Source: Cryptococcus deneoformans JEC21 (taxonomy: Eukaryota > Basidiomycota > Tremellomycetes > Tremellales > Cryptococcaceae). Taken from it: a stretch of 62,500 bases of DNA. Under the pieces are notes generated by a model that was given only the letters and a program-made list of their open reading frames with translations, did no database searches and was not told the DNA's origin. Below, piece by piece: positions 20,537 through 31,331 of the stretch. The stretch's first letter is position 1; the number at the start of each line of letters is the position of its first letter. The translations under genes and the position numbers were made by a program. The DNA is taken from contig NC_006685.1 of assembly GCF_000091045.1 (NCBI RefSeq), forward strand, positions 135,001 through 197,500, in the 5' to 3' direction.

Positions 20537-22612
20537 TCAGCACATACGATCCTCTTCTTCCAGATCATCATACAAATATATCTCTTCCTCACCCACCCTC
20601 ATGCGCTTCCAAATGGTCTGGTTATCATGATATTCCAAAGAATAAGCAGGCCGTTTGTAATTCGAACGGTCCTGTGAAGAGTAACTGTGGCAACCCCGTT
20701 CGGTGTATTCCTGGGAGTAGACGCTCTCGCCTCGCGGAGTAAAAAGGGGAAGGCTGGCATAGCTTTCAGACGGAGTCGGGTAAGGGTTATTATGTTGAGC
20801 AATAGAGACTTGACCTAATATATGACTGACTTTCCCATACTAAATGGACAGACATTAACAATCGTCCGCGAGGAATAGCAAAGTCTACTCACGAGATTTA
20901 CGAACTTTGGCTCTCTGAAAATTTGACAGATCAGTTCGAAGAGCTTTTGATCGGACAGCTCATAGCTGGCAGGCCCATTGACTGCTAAAGATAAAGCCGT
21001 GGGTAGCGTCCCATAGCTAGTCGGAGGGACAGTCCAGCATTGTTGATTAGAGGAATAATGCTTCAAGGTTTCTGGTAAACATAATGCAAGCTTGAGAACG
21101 AGATTTCCTCACTGCAGAACCATCATCCGGATTCATTTCTACATCGAGATCCTCTTCCACAAGCCTCTTTAGAGTTTCTTCTCTTTGCTTCTCCTCTGTA
21201 AGCATGACTGGCCAATCACACTCACTACCAATCTCTATATCACTTGATCCACCCAGTACGATTCTCGCTGGGCCAGGCGGGGGAGGAAGGGAATTGGAAG
21301 ACATGATAGGTGAGGAAAAGGTTATAAGGTCGACCGAGGTGGGTTGGAAGGTTGGTGCTGGCTTTTGTACAGGGACAATAGGTGGGAAGTGAGAATTAAA
21401 AGGGGCACTCTCATTAGTAGTAGACTCAGGATCACTTTTGTGAGTAACGGAACGAGAAGGCGTTGCCTCGTGAGTTTGAGGTTCCGAATGCGACGGAGAG
21501 CCTGTGATTCTAGCGGTCTGAGAAGGGTGCATGGTGACAGAGGCGGTAGTGCCCGGGTCGAATCCAGCTAAAAGTTTCCTCTTGAGTCCGGCCATAGTGG
21601 GATCGTTCATTGAAAACGCTAATGGTCCATGAACTGGAAGTGGTGATTGCCTGCCGATATCCTTAGTCACAGCTCGAGGCCCATCCGATGATAACGTCGA
21701 AGGAACCGTTCCGTCGGTACCGAGCGATTTGGCTGTTGGCGATGATCCAAGAGTGTTGACTTTCGGTGCGCGAGGATTTGATGCCAAGCTTGGTTGGGAA
21801 GTAGGCCGAGGCTTGTTGACAGCTCTTGTATCGCCTGCGAGTCTTCCTTTCGGTGAGGCCCTGATGGGAGCTGGGTTGGCCACTTGTTTCTTTTGTCCCG
21901 ACTTAGAAGGAGACCTCTTTTTGGTTGATGAGTTTTCCTTGGCCTGGACTTGTGTTGGCTGAGAAGCAGTGACGGTGATGGGTTTGGTTGTACTGGTTTG
22001 AATATTGAAGAAAGGCTTCAAGTGGTCCAATAAAGATGTGAGGTCGGTGGCGTTCTGAAAAATAACCTGAAAGCATTCTTGCGTCTGTAAAAATAAATCT
22101 CATTAGCCATAATTTGAATTCGGCGATGATATGGAGGAATAACGCACCTTTGCACCGACTCCTGCGTTCAGAGGCCAATCATATCGGAAAGCAGCTTGCT
22201 GCCCAATATGCGTGATACGTCGAGTAATTGAAGCATTGATCAAGTCTGAAGCAGGTAAGTCTCTAACGATCTGATGCAGTTTTACTTATCAGAAACGGCG
22301 TCACATTACATGCATTAGTCGGACTTTGCTCACCAAGGTAGATGTGTCATGCACAATCTGCAGTCTGAGAGATGCTGGGTCGCTGGTCACATTCGTTTTA
22401 ATTATACAGTTGGAACTAACAATGGTCAGAGGCGAACCTCACACCATGATAATTGAATGATGTTACTATGAGTCCCAATTCAGGCTTTTTGGGGAGGCAC
22501 CGGCTGGCGCAAGCCGAGGATTGGAGATGCTAAGTCGAGCGAGGGGAACTGACTGTATATCAGTGGTTTGGATTGCAGTGGAGATGACGAGCTTACGTTC
22601 TAAAGATGTCAT
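20537..22612 (-). CDS. REC114-like meiotic recombination protein (tentative)
   Basis: Six exons (22467-22612, 22334-22415, 22148-22270, 21113-22084, 20893-21060, 20537-20839) splice to 597 residues with every phase consistent. The N-terminal 120 residues are folded-looking, with beta-rich segments (SLRLQIVHDTSTLIVRDLPA, CFQVIFQNATDLTSLLDHL) as in the PH-like domain of Rec114. A 300-residue Pro/Ser/Thr-rich linker follows. Near the C-terminus the helix LSDQKLFELICQIFREPKFV resembles the Rec114 C-terminal helix of the L-x2-LI-x3-L-x-DP-x-F-x2-FV type. A tail rich in Tyr and acidic residues ends EEEDRMC. Rec114 partners Mei4 to activate Spo11. The identification rests on domain order and weak motif likeness. 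Confidence 0.5.
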
Positions 22613-23340
22613 TGACTTCACTTTCTGACCGCAGAATGATGAAATGAGACGAAGCAGGAAGGAAGAAAGGAAAAAGGAAGGAAGAGCAGCAACAGGAACA
22701 AAATACGTCCGGCGAAAAGCAGACACGACGAAGACGCGCTCGAGTGAGGCCAATAATGCGGAGTATGATTTGGTCTGAAGGATCGCAAAGGAAGAAAGTT
22801 GACTATTTGCTGATCATACAAACGTGCAGAAGCCCAGAAATGAGGTAAATATACAATAACCATCCAGTGAAAAGCAAAAAAAAGCTACATGCAGGTCAAA
22901 TAGTCAAAGACTAGTTAGTGATTGGGAGATCGGTCGGCAGACACAGTTGCTGTCCAAGGTAAAGCAGGTCAGCGGCACGGTTCACAAAATTGAACAATTC
23001 TACATCATTTACTTCGGAAAGCCATTATAAAATTATAATAGAGGCATACGGAAATGTACCTCTACACCATATGTTGCGAGGAAAAGGATTAAGTCTATCC
23101 TTCTGCTACTCATGTGCTACAGTACTACTTGTCTACAGTTCTCATAGTTGATGGTTCCTTTAAACAACTATAAGTCAGCGCACTGCATTTTAATGCCAGG
23201 ATTTATGACATAACAATGACTGTGGCTCACCTCTCACCTTACAAGAGCAACATAGCTTGGGTTCAGCATGGCATGTGAAGAACCTTCCGTCCAAGGATCT
23301 TGTCACTCGTTCGCTTCTTCTCGTCCGAGGGCGAATTTTG
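22613..23340. other. Intergenic region between REC114-like and MED9-like genes
   Basis: About 0.7 kb. An upstream in-frame ORF start for the REC114-like gene exists on paper, but it reads through a low-complexity GAAGGAAG-type tract (22655-22690) that is probably 5' UTR. No other gene is supported. Confidence 0.4.
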
Positions 23341-23892
23341 TCACTTGTTGGGAGAAGGAAACGCATGGGTACCCATAGCTCTCGTTTCGGCCCCAGGCAA
23401 AGAAAAGTCATCCACAATAGGTAGATCTAATAGCTCGAATGTGCGTAGTATTTGGCTGTTATTTCGCTTGTCAGTGCTCAATCTCGCACAATCCAGTGTT
23501 ATGCTAAACTGACCGTCTTTTCTCCCCTTCTTTTTCCAAAATATCTGTGAGGTTGTTGATTTCCTCTATTGAGAGGTGAGCACCAGGGAGAGACATGGCT
23601 GAGAGCTTCATGTTTTCCAGAACTTGCGCGAGTTGCTTCGCCTATTTCAGTGAGCGTCAGTCGGATTCCTGGACGTCAACGACGCGGCTAAAGCCATAAT
23701 AAAGCATGGAGATACCTTGGGAGCAACCTGTTCAGATGCTTGGGCGGGTGATAGTTTCTCGGAAGAGACGGTTTGGGCGTGGAGAATAGATAGGATCTCG
23801 TCGATAAGAGGCAGAAGCGATTGATATCTCCCTGGACGCAGCGGGTCTTGAGAGTTGGAATTGCTTAAAGGCAAAACTTGTTCTTGGGCCAT
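23341..23892 (-). CDS. Small helical protein, possibly Mediator subunit 9
   Basis: Exons 23716-23892, 23514-23641 and 23341-23455 give 139 residues. The N-terminal helix YQSLLPLIDEILSILHAQ is followed by a short linker. A second helical region, KQLAQVLENMKLSAMSLPGA, then HLSIEEINNLTDILEKEGEK, resembles the MED9/Cse2 pattern of a helix, an LPG turn and an S-x-EE(Q)-x3-I-x2-LE helix. Length also fits. MED9 sits in the Mediator middle module. The similarity is short, so another small helical protein is possible. It is divergent from RBM25 with 284 bp between starts. Confidence 0.45.
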
Positions 23893-24176
23893 TTTAAGGA
23901 CTAATTAGAGTAAAGATGCGAGAAAGAAATATACCGAGATGACGAACGAAGAAGAGCGACATGAGGTGCAAACAGTGCTTCACTTCCGTCGGAAGATGAA
24001 CATGGGCCAAAAATACGGCCGCTACTGTGAGCATTCAGGAAGATTTGTGCATTACGTAATGAAACGTCTTCCATCTATGCATACGAAGTTGGACGGTTCG
24101 CTTCGTTTGTGCAAGGCTTTTATCTGATATATCTTCTCAAAGTCAGTGCATTAAAGTCAAGAATCCTCATTTCAGG
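23893..24176. promoter_or_regulatory. Bidirectional promoter of MED9-like and RBM25 genes
   Basis: The two ATGs diverge across 284 bp. The plus-strand ATG is preceded immediately by TCATTTCAG, so a 5' UTR intron ending just before the start is possible. Repeated CGGAAG/TTCCG-like motifs occur, but no assigned factor site is claimed. Confidence 0.4.
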
Positions 24177-26745
24177 ATGTACAACGGGCAACGTGAGTCT
24201 TTGGCGAGCGATGAGAGCGTACGGCTAACCGAACGCAGCTCCCTTCCCAGGCAATGGCCTCCCCCCTTTCCCTCCTCAGATGGTTCCTAACGGCACTATG
24301 CCTGCTGGCTTTCCGCCTTTCGCTCCTCCTTTTCCACCTCCTTTTCCAGGTATGCGACCACCTTCAGGTCCAGGAATACCTTCTCCAGCGACTCCAGGTA
24401 TGATGCCTTCTCCAGCGCCTATGTCAGGTATGCAGACTCCAGGTATGGCTTTCCGACCACCTCCAATGGGATATGCTCCTCGACCAGCCCACCCTGGTCT
24501 GGGATCGACTCCTCATGGTTTGCCGCAGCCTCCGCACATGCCTCCTAGTACACCAAAACCGGATGTAAAGACTACAAAGGTATTTGTCGGTGGCATCGCT
24601 CCAGGAATAACAGATGAGACTTTGGAGAGTTTGCTTAATGTACGTCCATATCACTTCTCTTTCGGTCAAATACTCATTTAACTAGGCATGTGGACCTTTG
24701 CATGAACTTAAACGGGTTATCGGTGCGAGTGGCAAGCCTCAAGCATTCGGGTTTGCGATGTTTGAAAACCCCGAAGTCGTCTTGCGTTGTATCAGATGTT
24801 TAAACGGTGTCGAATTACCCGACATGACGCCAGAGGGTAGAAGAGACAGGAAGCCAGCGAAGAAACTGATTGTGAAAGCGGATGAGAAAACCCAGGCATT
24901 TTTGGAAGAATTTGAATCGACTTTGGGTCGAAGCGATGTAAGTCTTTCGTGCTTCTTACAGGTCACGCTGACAGTACAAAAAGTCGGACGAAGAAGCGGA
25001 CGCATCAAGCCGGAAATCAATTCAACACATCATCGCTCTGCTCACAGATCCCAACGCCCAACATCCCGACGGCCCTTCGGCTGGTAACAACGGTGGCCAA
25101 TCTCCTGTACAAGTGGTCGTCCCAGCTCATCTCCAAGATCTCCAAGAAGGTGACCTTCCTGAAGAACAACGTGTAGCCGTCCTTGGTCAGATCGCAGTCT
25201 TCCGAGAGAATGCGGCAAAGAGAGAGAGGGAGAAAAAGTTGATGGAGGAGGAAAAAGAGAGGTACAAAGCAATGCAGAGTCAGGGCGGTGGGCAGCGACA
25301 GGCGCCGAGTGGGTATGGTTATGGTAACCGTGGTTTGGCCAAACAGCAACAGCAAGCGGAGAGACAGTGGGGATCACAATCCGCGAGCCCAGTACCGTGG
25401 AAAGGTGCTGGTCCAAGCCGGTATGGTCCCGGAGAGAGGGATCCTCAGGCTTACGATAAGCCAGTTTCATTTGTAAAAGCTGAGACGACGGAAGGTAAGG
25501 CGGAAAGTGGACGAACTGATGAAGAGGAGGAAGAGCTCAGGAGGAGGAAAATTCAGATGGATAAGGATATTGCTTTGCGTGATGTACGTTCATTGTTTTT
25601 TTCTTCATTGCTAAACACCGTTGACCAATTGACGATAGGCCGAGCGAAGAGTAGAAGCTCGTGAAAGGACACGACTCGACGCGCTATCCCGCGAAATGAA
25701 CTACCGTCAGACCCAAAAAGATCTCGTGGCCCGCTCCCGTGCCCGACAAGAAGAGTTGTACGCCCGTTACGACGATGATGAGTATATTGAACGATCCGAG
25801 CGTGAGCGAGATCGACGAGATCGACCTGATAGGGAAAGGGATGTTCGCGAGCTGTTCTACGTTGATCGCCCTCAGTGGCGAGCGAGGAGACAAAAATTTA
25901 GGCAGAACGAATATCAAGCGGATCTGCGAGATCGTCAGCATGAAGAGGACGAGCGTCAAGCCCTTGAGCGCGAGTCGGAAGAGTTCTTGAAGAAGCAGAT
26001 GGCTGAACTCGCTGCTCTTGAGCAATCTCAGCGTGCTCAAGGTCTCCTCACTGAGGATGCTGCACCTATCAAGCTCGCAATCAATCCTTCTGCCCTTCCA
26101 CCTCCTCCTCCGAAGGAAGAGAAGAAACATGTCGTTGCGCCCAGGCCGGGGGTCCAGTTTGAGGGTGAGGATGATGATGAGGAAAGTGGTAGGAAGAAGA
26201 AGGGAACGTTTGTGAGGTTGGATGAAGAAGAGGAAGGTGATGGGTTAAATGAGGCTGAGAAGAGGGCACGGAGGAATGCCAGGTTGTTGGATGTCAAGAA
26301 GGGAGTTCCCAATGACAGGAGAAGTATCTGGAAGTTCCCCGTTGAGTGGGCTGCTGTTGGTGAAGTGCGTTCTCGATACAAATACATGTTCGAGGAATCA
26401 GCTGATATTTTTATCCGGAAAACAGACTCTAATACAAAACAAGATCAAACCGTTCGTTCACGAAAAGATTCGAAACTTCCTTGGCGAGTTGGATGAAGAT
26501 CTCGCAGACTTCGTCCTTGAGCATCTTCGTGACCGCAAGGGCGCTGATGACCTTGTTGACGGTCTTGAGCCTGTAAGCTTCCTCTACTTGCACGGCCATT
26601 TGATTAAAATCGCTGTACTAATTTGTCATCGTTTCAGATCTTGGCTGAAGACGCGGAACCCTTCGTCCTTCAATTATGGCGCCAACTTATTTTCGAAAGT
26701 TTGGCATTCAGAGAGGGTATTGACACTGGTTCTATGATGATCTAG
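24177..26745 (+). CDS. RBM25-type splicing factor (RRM + PWI domain)
   Basis: Seven exons (24177-24192, 24239-24639, 24686-24937, 24975-25583, 25639-26364, 26426-26572, 26638-26745) give 752 residues. The first exon is only 16 nt (MYNGQ plus one base). Order of parts: a Pro/Gly/Met-rich N-terminus (about residues 6-100); an RRM with VFVGGIAPGITDETL (RNP2) and KPQAFGFAMFENPE (RNP1); a charged RE/ED-rich central region (REMNYRQTQKDL and ERSERERDRRDRPDRERD); and a C-terminal PWI domain, IKPFVHEKIRNFLGELDE through LQLWRQLIFESLAF. This architecture is RBM25, a U1-associated alternative splicing factor related to yeast Snu71. Complete gene. Confidence 0.9.
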
Positions 26746-26803
26746 AAGAAAATCACTCAACAATATATGAACCTGTGTGGGAGCTGGGAAGGAGGATGTA
26801 CGA

Positions 26804-27248
26804 ATGGATTTTTGCGAAAGGGATGATGAAAAGTGGATTAAGGGTATGTCAATGCATGACGTGAAAAAGGAATTTTGATTACGATTTCACATTGAGGAGC
26901 GCCTAGCGAACAAATTGAGCATGGTCATACGGGATGAGCGCTTGTGGATTGATATTGGGACAAGGTTGTTAACAAAGACGGGCGAGTACATCCCCCTTCC
27001 TATACTTCTGTCTGGGTTGGGCGTATGTGAAGGAAAGCCTTGAAATGATAAATTGATTTTGTTCCAGCTTACTCAAAGTTTTATGCTCAGAAAAGATCCT
27101 TGTGGCGACGTGAAACAGTTCATTGAGACTGTAAGTGGTCCTGCTATCTGAGACGTGTCGTGTGTCAATCAGTGGGCGATCTCTTTGACATGTATTTTCA
27201 TAGTCACTCCAGTACATCCATGTATCCATATGCCTTCTTGGTCTTTAA
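26804..27248 (+). CDS. Orphan small protein, four-exon model (speculative)
   Basis: Four segments (26804-26843, 26907-27022, 27068-27130, 27204-27248) with GTATGT or GTAAGT donors and TAG/CAG acceptors join in frame to 87 residues. It starts MDFCERDDEKWIK, has a middle NKLSMVIRDERLWIDIG, and ends YIHVSICLLGL. I recognise no family. It begins 59 nt after the RBM25 stop, and its last codons overlap the end of the convergent PIGL gene by 4 nt. Four matched junctions in 445 bp are more than expected by chance, but the model could equally be a non-coding spliced extension of RBM25 transcripts. Confidence 0.3.
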
Positions 27249-28298
27249 TAAGTAACCTCAACAAGCTCGTTTACCCACATCAGTCTTGAGAAAGCAAGGT
27301 AAAGGTACCTGTACCAGACAAGTTGCGAATTATGCGCCATCATCGCCTTCAGACCGATGGCCCATCCTCTCAAATCATTGATCATCACATGCGTCTGCGT
27401 CCCTTTAGCATTTTCGGTCCCGAAGAAGGTGTTGAAGCTAGGGAAGAGGAATTGGAATGCTCGCTGGAACTGTGGAGAGAAGAAGAGGGTTCGAATGTGG
27501 AGGTATATGATGTATAGAGGGCCGGTGAACTTGGGCAAGATGTCAGGAGATTGAAGGGCTAGTACCCGTGGACGGCGCTCGGCCGGGATAAGGGCGAGTG
27601 AAGATGGAAGGGTAACGTGATTGGGGTGAGAGGTGATACCTTTCGGGTCGAATGTGACAATCTGCAGATTCCACGTCAATCAGGGATTCAGAGGACGGTC
27701 CATCGGACGGTGAATCATTAAAAGACTCACGATATCCACAGGATGAGAGAAAAGGCTGTCTTGGATGATCGTGGAGACGAGTGTAGTATTCCATTTGGTT
27801 GTCAAGCCATCTGGAAGATCACTTGAAAAGCCATCAGTAATGACCACCCTATAAGATGGAGTAACGTACGGGTGATCAGTAATTTCAAGATTTTCTGCTG
27901 GAATACCCAATGCTTCATAGCTCTTGATGAACTCTTCTTTCCTTTTTTGCCCTAGTCCTTCTGAATTTCCTGCAGAAAAATGCTTCAGCTTTCACCAGAG
28001 TACAGGAATAAAACTTGCCAGTGGAGAGACATAATCCCTTTACATCCCATCCTGCACCAATCAGGCCCAGGATAGTGGGGCTAAAGAACATGACTTCGTC
28101 ATCCGGGTGCGCAGTAACTATGAGTGCTGATGGCTTGTCTCCCAAAGTATCGATCGATTTTGGAGTGAGAAGGTTAAAGTCTTGAGGTTGCGTTATCGGC
28201 GTCAGAGAAAAGAGGAGGCGGAATAGAGGAAAAATGACGGCAAAAACGAATGGGAATGCTAAAGGGCGAGGTTGGCCGGGGCCTTGAGCTGGAGGCAT
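27245..28298 (-). CDS. GPI12: N-acetylglucosaminyl-phosphatidylinositol de-N-acetylase (PIG-L)
   Basis: The second enzyme of GPI-anchor synthesis, removing the acetyl group from GlcNAc-PI on the cytosolic face of the ER. The N-terminal membrane segment is PFVFAVIFPLFRLLFSL. The metal and catalytic motif is VTAHPDDEVMFFSPTI, followed by LCLSTGNSEGLGQKRKEEF, then TFDPKGITSHPNHVTLP with the second His motif. Tail segments are LYIIYLHIRTLFFS and HNSQLVWYRYLYLAFSRLMW, typical of fungal and animal PIG-L. Exon 1 (28019-28298) ends at a non-canonical GC donor; the intron is 27970-28018. All catalytic residues are present. It is divergent from the V-ATPase D gene. Confidence 0.92.
27970..28018 (-). 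other. GC-AG intron in the PIG-L gene
   Basis: On the minus strand the exon ends CTCTCCACTG and continues GCAAGTTT, with the acceptor CTGCAG. Joining here restores the conserved LSTGNSEGLGQKR block. No GT nearby gives an open, conserved join. The rest of the donor (GCAAGT) matches U1 strongly, as usual for GC-AG introns. Confidence 0.8.
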
Positions 28299-28538
28299 CT
28301 TGATAGTATAGAAATGCGGGCGATACTTGCATTACTGACTTCATTTTGAATTCGTATAACGGACTTGTCGGCGTGCGTGGTCAGACATGCATAGGAATGA
28401 TGACGTCTGAAGATTAGATATACATCGGTGTGCAACGGCCAACCGCGATCTCCTCGCCCTCGCTATCGCCATCAAGATCCCATTTCCATCTCCTTTCTTC
28501 TTACCTTCTTTATCTAAGCATCTCACGAATCAGCAATC
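28299..28538. promoter_or_regulatory. Bidirectional promoter of PIG-L and V-ATPase D genes
   Basis: 240 bp separate the divergent starts. A CRE-like TGACGTCT lies near 28400. Pyrimidine-rich sequence precedes the plus-strand ATG. Confidence 0.4.
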
Positions 28539-29556
28539 ATGTCCGGAACAGGACCCAGAGAAGCTATCTTGTAAGTATATAAAAAAGCATCTGGCCGCGA
28601 GCTCATACCACTATAGCCCGACTCGTATGAACCTCACCCTCACGAAGGGTCGTCTCAAGGGAGCTCAGACAGGCCATTCGCTACTTGCCAAGAAGCGTGA
28701 CGCTCTCACGACGCGATTCCGTCAAATCTTAAGGAAGGTCGATGAGGTGCGTCAATAGCATTTTTGAGTGATCATTGGAAGTTGATGGTATGAAATGCAG
28801 GCCAAACGATTGATGGGTCGAGTCCTCCAACTGGCCTCCTTCTCCCTCGCAGAAGTTACTTATGCTGCCGGAGATATCGGTTATCAGGTACAGGAATCAG
28901 TACGGAAAGCCAACTATACCGTGCAGGCTAGACAGGAAAACGTCAGCGGTGTCGTGTTACCTGCTTTTGAAGGTGTAAGAAGTAATGACGCCAGTGGTAA
29001 GTTGATTGTTCGCTCAAGACCATTTGGTCAGAATGTATGTATGTTGACGTCGATATGAAAGATTTCAACCTCACAGGTCTTAGTAGAGGTGGACAGCAGA
29101 TTCAAAAGTCAAGAGATACGTACATTAAAGCAGTTGGCACTTTGGTTGAACTGGCCTCTTTACAGGTGAGACATCAGCGACTTTTACATCTATCTGAGTT
29201 GCAGAGAAGTTGATGAGTCCATTTAGACTGCATTCACAATCCTAGATGAAGTTATCCGAGCTACCAACAGGCGAGTGAATGCCATCGAACACGTTGTCAT
29301 TCCCCGTCTCGAAAACACCATCAAGTACATCAACTCTGAGCTCGACGAGATGGACCGTGAGGAGTTTTTCAGGCTGAAGAAGGTGCAAGGCAAGAAGAAG
29401 AGAGATGCTGCAAATGCGGAACAGACAAGAGAGGGCGAGAACAAGGCTTTTGAAGCTACTGGTGGAGAATTGCACAGAGATGAAGGCATTGGAGGTGGTG
29501 TGGCTGGTGGTGCGGATATGTTGGATGAAGGAAAGGATGAGGACGTCATTTTCTAG
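28539..29556 (+). CDS. VMA8: V-type proton ATPase subunit D
   Basis: Five exons (28539-28570, 28617-28746, 28801-28996, 29077-29165, 29227-29556) give 258 residues. The N-terminus [20 protein letters not shown], followed by [20 protein letters not shown], is diagnostic. The long antiparallel coiled coil continues through [20 protein letters not shown] and [20 protein letters not shown] to [20 protein letters not shown]. Subunit D is the central rotor stalk of V1, coupling ATP hydrolysis to proton pumping in vacuole and endosome membranes. The C-terminal tail is Gly/acidic-rich ([18 protein letters not shown]), somewhat longer than usual. Complete gene. Confidence 0.95.
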
Positions 29557-29979
29557 GTCAGATGGTCTTGGTGATCGGTTGTTATCGAGATTGGTGCTGA
29601 CACTTGAAGCCACAGATGTATCGCATGTATGAAGGATTGGATTGGAATGTGCAGACCATAAATGATGCTGCGCCTTCTGTGGAGACCTAGACAGAAATGT
29701 GACAAAGGAAAAGCAATTCGCTCGATTTTGTCAACTAGAGAAAGCGCCCGTGCATGGAAAGGGCTTGAGTGTTACATTAGTTTAAGCTGATGAACACAAA
29801 TAAAGCAATGAAATGAAAGCATTCCGGCGGAGACATTTGCGACATTTGGCCGGTCAGTTGATAGGCGCCTTGTGGCTGAATCTCATGGGCGCTCGCGCGC
29901 CTAACACCGAGATCTGGCCGATCTACTGTAGGTGCAACCTAATAAATATGGTCTGTTTTAAACCCCAAGCTCCGTTTTT

Positions 29980-30525
29980 ACTGGTGGATAACTACAGTCG
30001 TCTTCCTCAGATCCGGAACATCACCGTGCAACGGTTTGGGGGTTCCGGATCTCGATTCTCCGGTTCTCGAGGAGGTTGGATCGGGACAACGATAATTTGA
30101 TTACGTAATTGGGCTTTTACTGGTTGCGTCACAACATATCTATGGTCAGACGGGTCAGACTCACTCAGTGTGCATGCCAATTATTAGAAGATGATTATAG
30201 AAACTGTAGACAGATGGGACGGCAGACGGCTACGCGTCAGAAATTATTTTATAGAATGCATTCCGACCTTCAGAGGAACTCAGTTGCGCGCCTATTAATA
30301 ATAGGCTCCCGGTGACTCTATGGGCCTTCCAAAAACCTATGGACTTGAGATCCGGAAGTTGGCCCCCCAAGAGGTTCCGGATCCGGATCTGCCCAAATGT
30401 CCGGATCTCAACTGTCTGTACGGTGGCAGACAACCTGAATGCACCCAGAAGGGTTCCGGATCTGCCCAATGTCCGGATTTGAAGGTTCCGGATCTGAGGA
30501 AGACGACTGTATATCCAGTGACTTG
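29980..30525. mobile_element. MITE-like element with 27-bp perfect inverted repeats
   Basis: Positions 29993-30019 (starting TACAGTCGTCTTCC) and 30485-30511 are exact reverse complements over 27 bp. The similarity extends imperfectly outward: ACTGGTGGATAAC on the left against CACTGGATA on the right in reverse complement. The interior is about 465 bp, with no coding capacity, and is full of CCGGATC words. Target-site duplication is not clear. Length, terminal repeats and lack of genes fit a non-autonomous DNA element. Confidence 0.7.
30370..30500 (+). repeat. Tandem-like GGTTCCGGATC / TGCCCAATGTCCGGAT units
   Basis: Within the inverted-repeat element, the string CCGGATCTGCCCAAATGTCC near 30380 recurs as CCGGATCTGCCCAATGTCC near 30458, about 75 bp later. 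GGTTCCGGATC words surround both copies. These are direct subrepeats next to the right terminal repeat. Confidence 0.7.
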
Positions 30526-31331
30526 TTCCCATAGTGGTCACTTTGAAGCGAAGTCGGCCAGAGAAAAATCAGAAAGCCTTCCCGTCGGGATTCACGCCGT
30601 CGTTGTCGGAGATCTAGACATGCTAATTTTAAGTTGTCACTCGGCAGCGCGGCTAAAATATCTGATATGACGGAGGGCCACCTCTGTATGATCAAGTGTA
30701 GAGGGCGTTTCAACGACATCAGAGTAACACTTGCACTGGTAGACCATGCACATCATGCAGCACCCACTGAGCTGCGACAGCCCACATTCAGTGTTACGTA
30801 CAGACAGCACAATCTCGTACTATCAACCGCTGCAGGTCTCAAGTCAGGTGTAACAAAGTGCAATTAGTGGAGGCAGGCACGCTAGGCACTTGCTGGTGTA
30901 AGTTGGACTCTAGGCTCGCTCTTCGTCCGTCTTCAATCATTTGCCTTACGCCGCTCCCCTTACTCCCTTCTTCACTACCATCCTCTTCTTCATCCTACGT
31001 ATCATCTCCTATGCCGTGTCAGTAGCACCGTAAGCCCATCATCCAACGTTCCCCTTCCTTCCTTTATGCTCACCACCTGCTGCGCATCAGGACAGCATAT
31101 CCCGTGCTTCGTGCTCCACTCAACACCCAGCTCGACCCTTCGTACGCCATCCTGACACCGAGACAACAGTGTGGCATCTCAGCAGGCAACATTGAATCAT
31201 CATCCATCCGTCCAAGCTGGGTGGCAAGACCCGCGATAGACTTGTAACGTGCGACGCCTCTTGTAACCTGCGGACTCCAGTGTCCCGTCACCTTTATCTT
31301 CTATCTGCGTTACAGGGACCAGCATCATACG

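Larger units (their letters stand above)
29557..31331. other. 1.8-kb intergenic region upstream of RIM15
   Basis: No supportable protein gene. It contains the VMA8 3' UTR, an inverted-repeat element (about 29980-30525) and, from about 30900, a CT-rich stretch that looks like RIM15 promoter and 5' UTR. Short ORFs in the element arise from its repeats. Confidence 0.5.
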
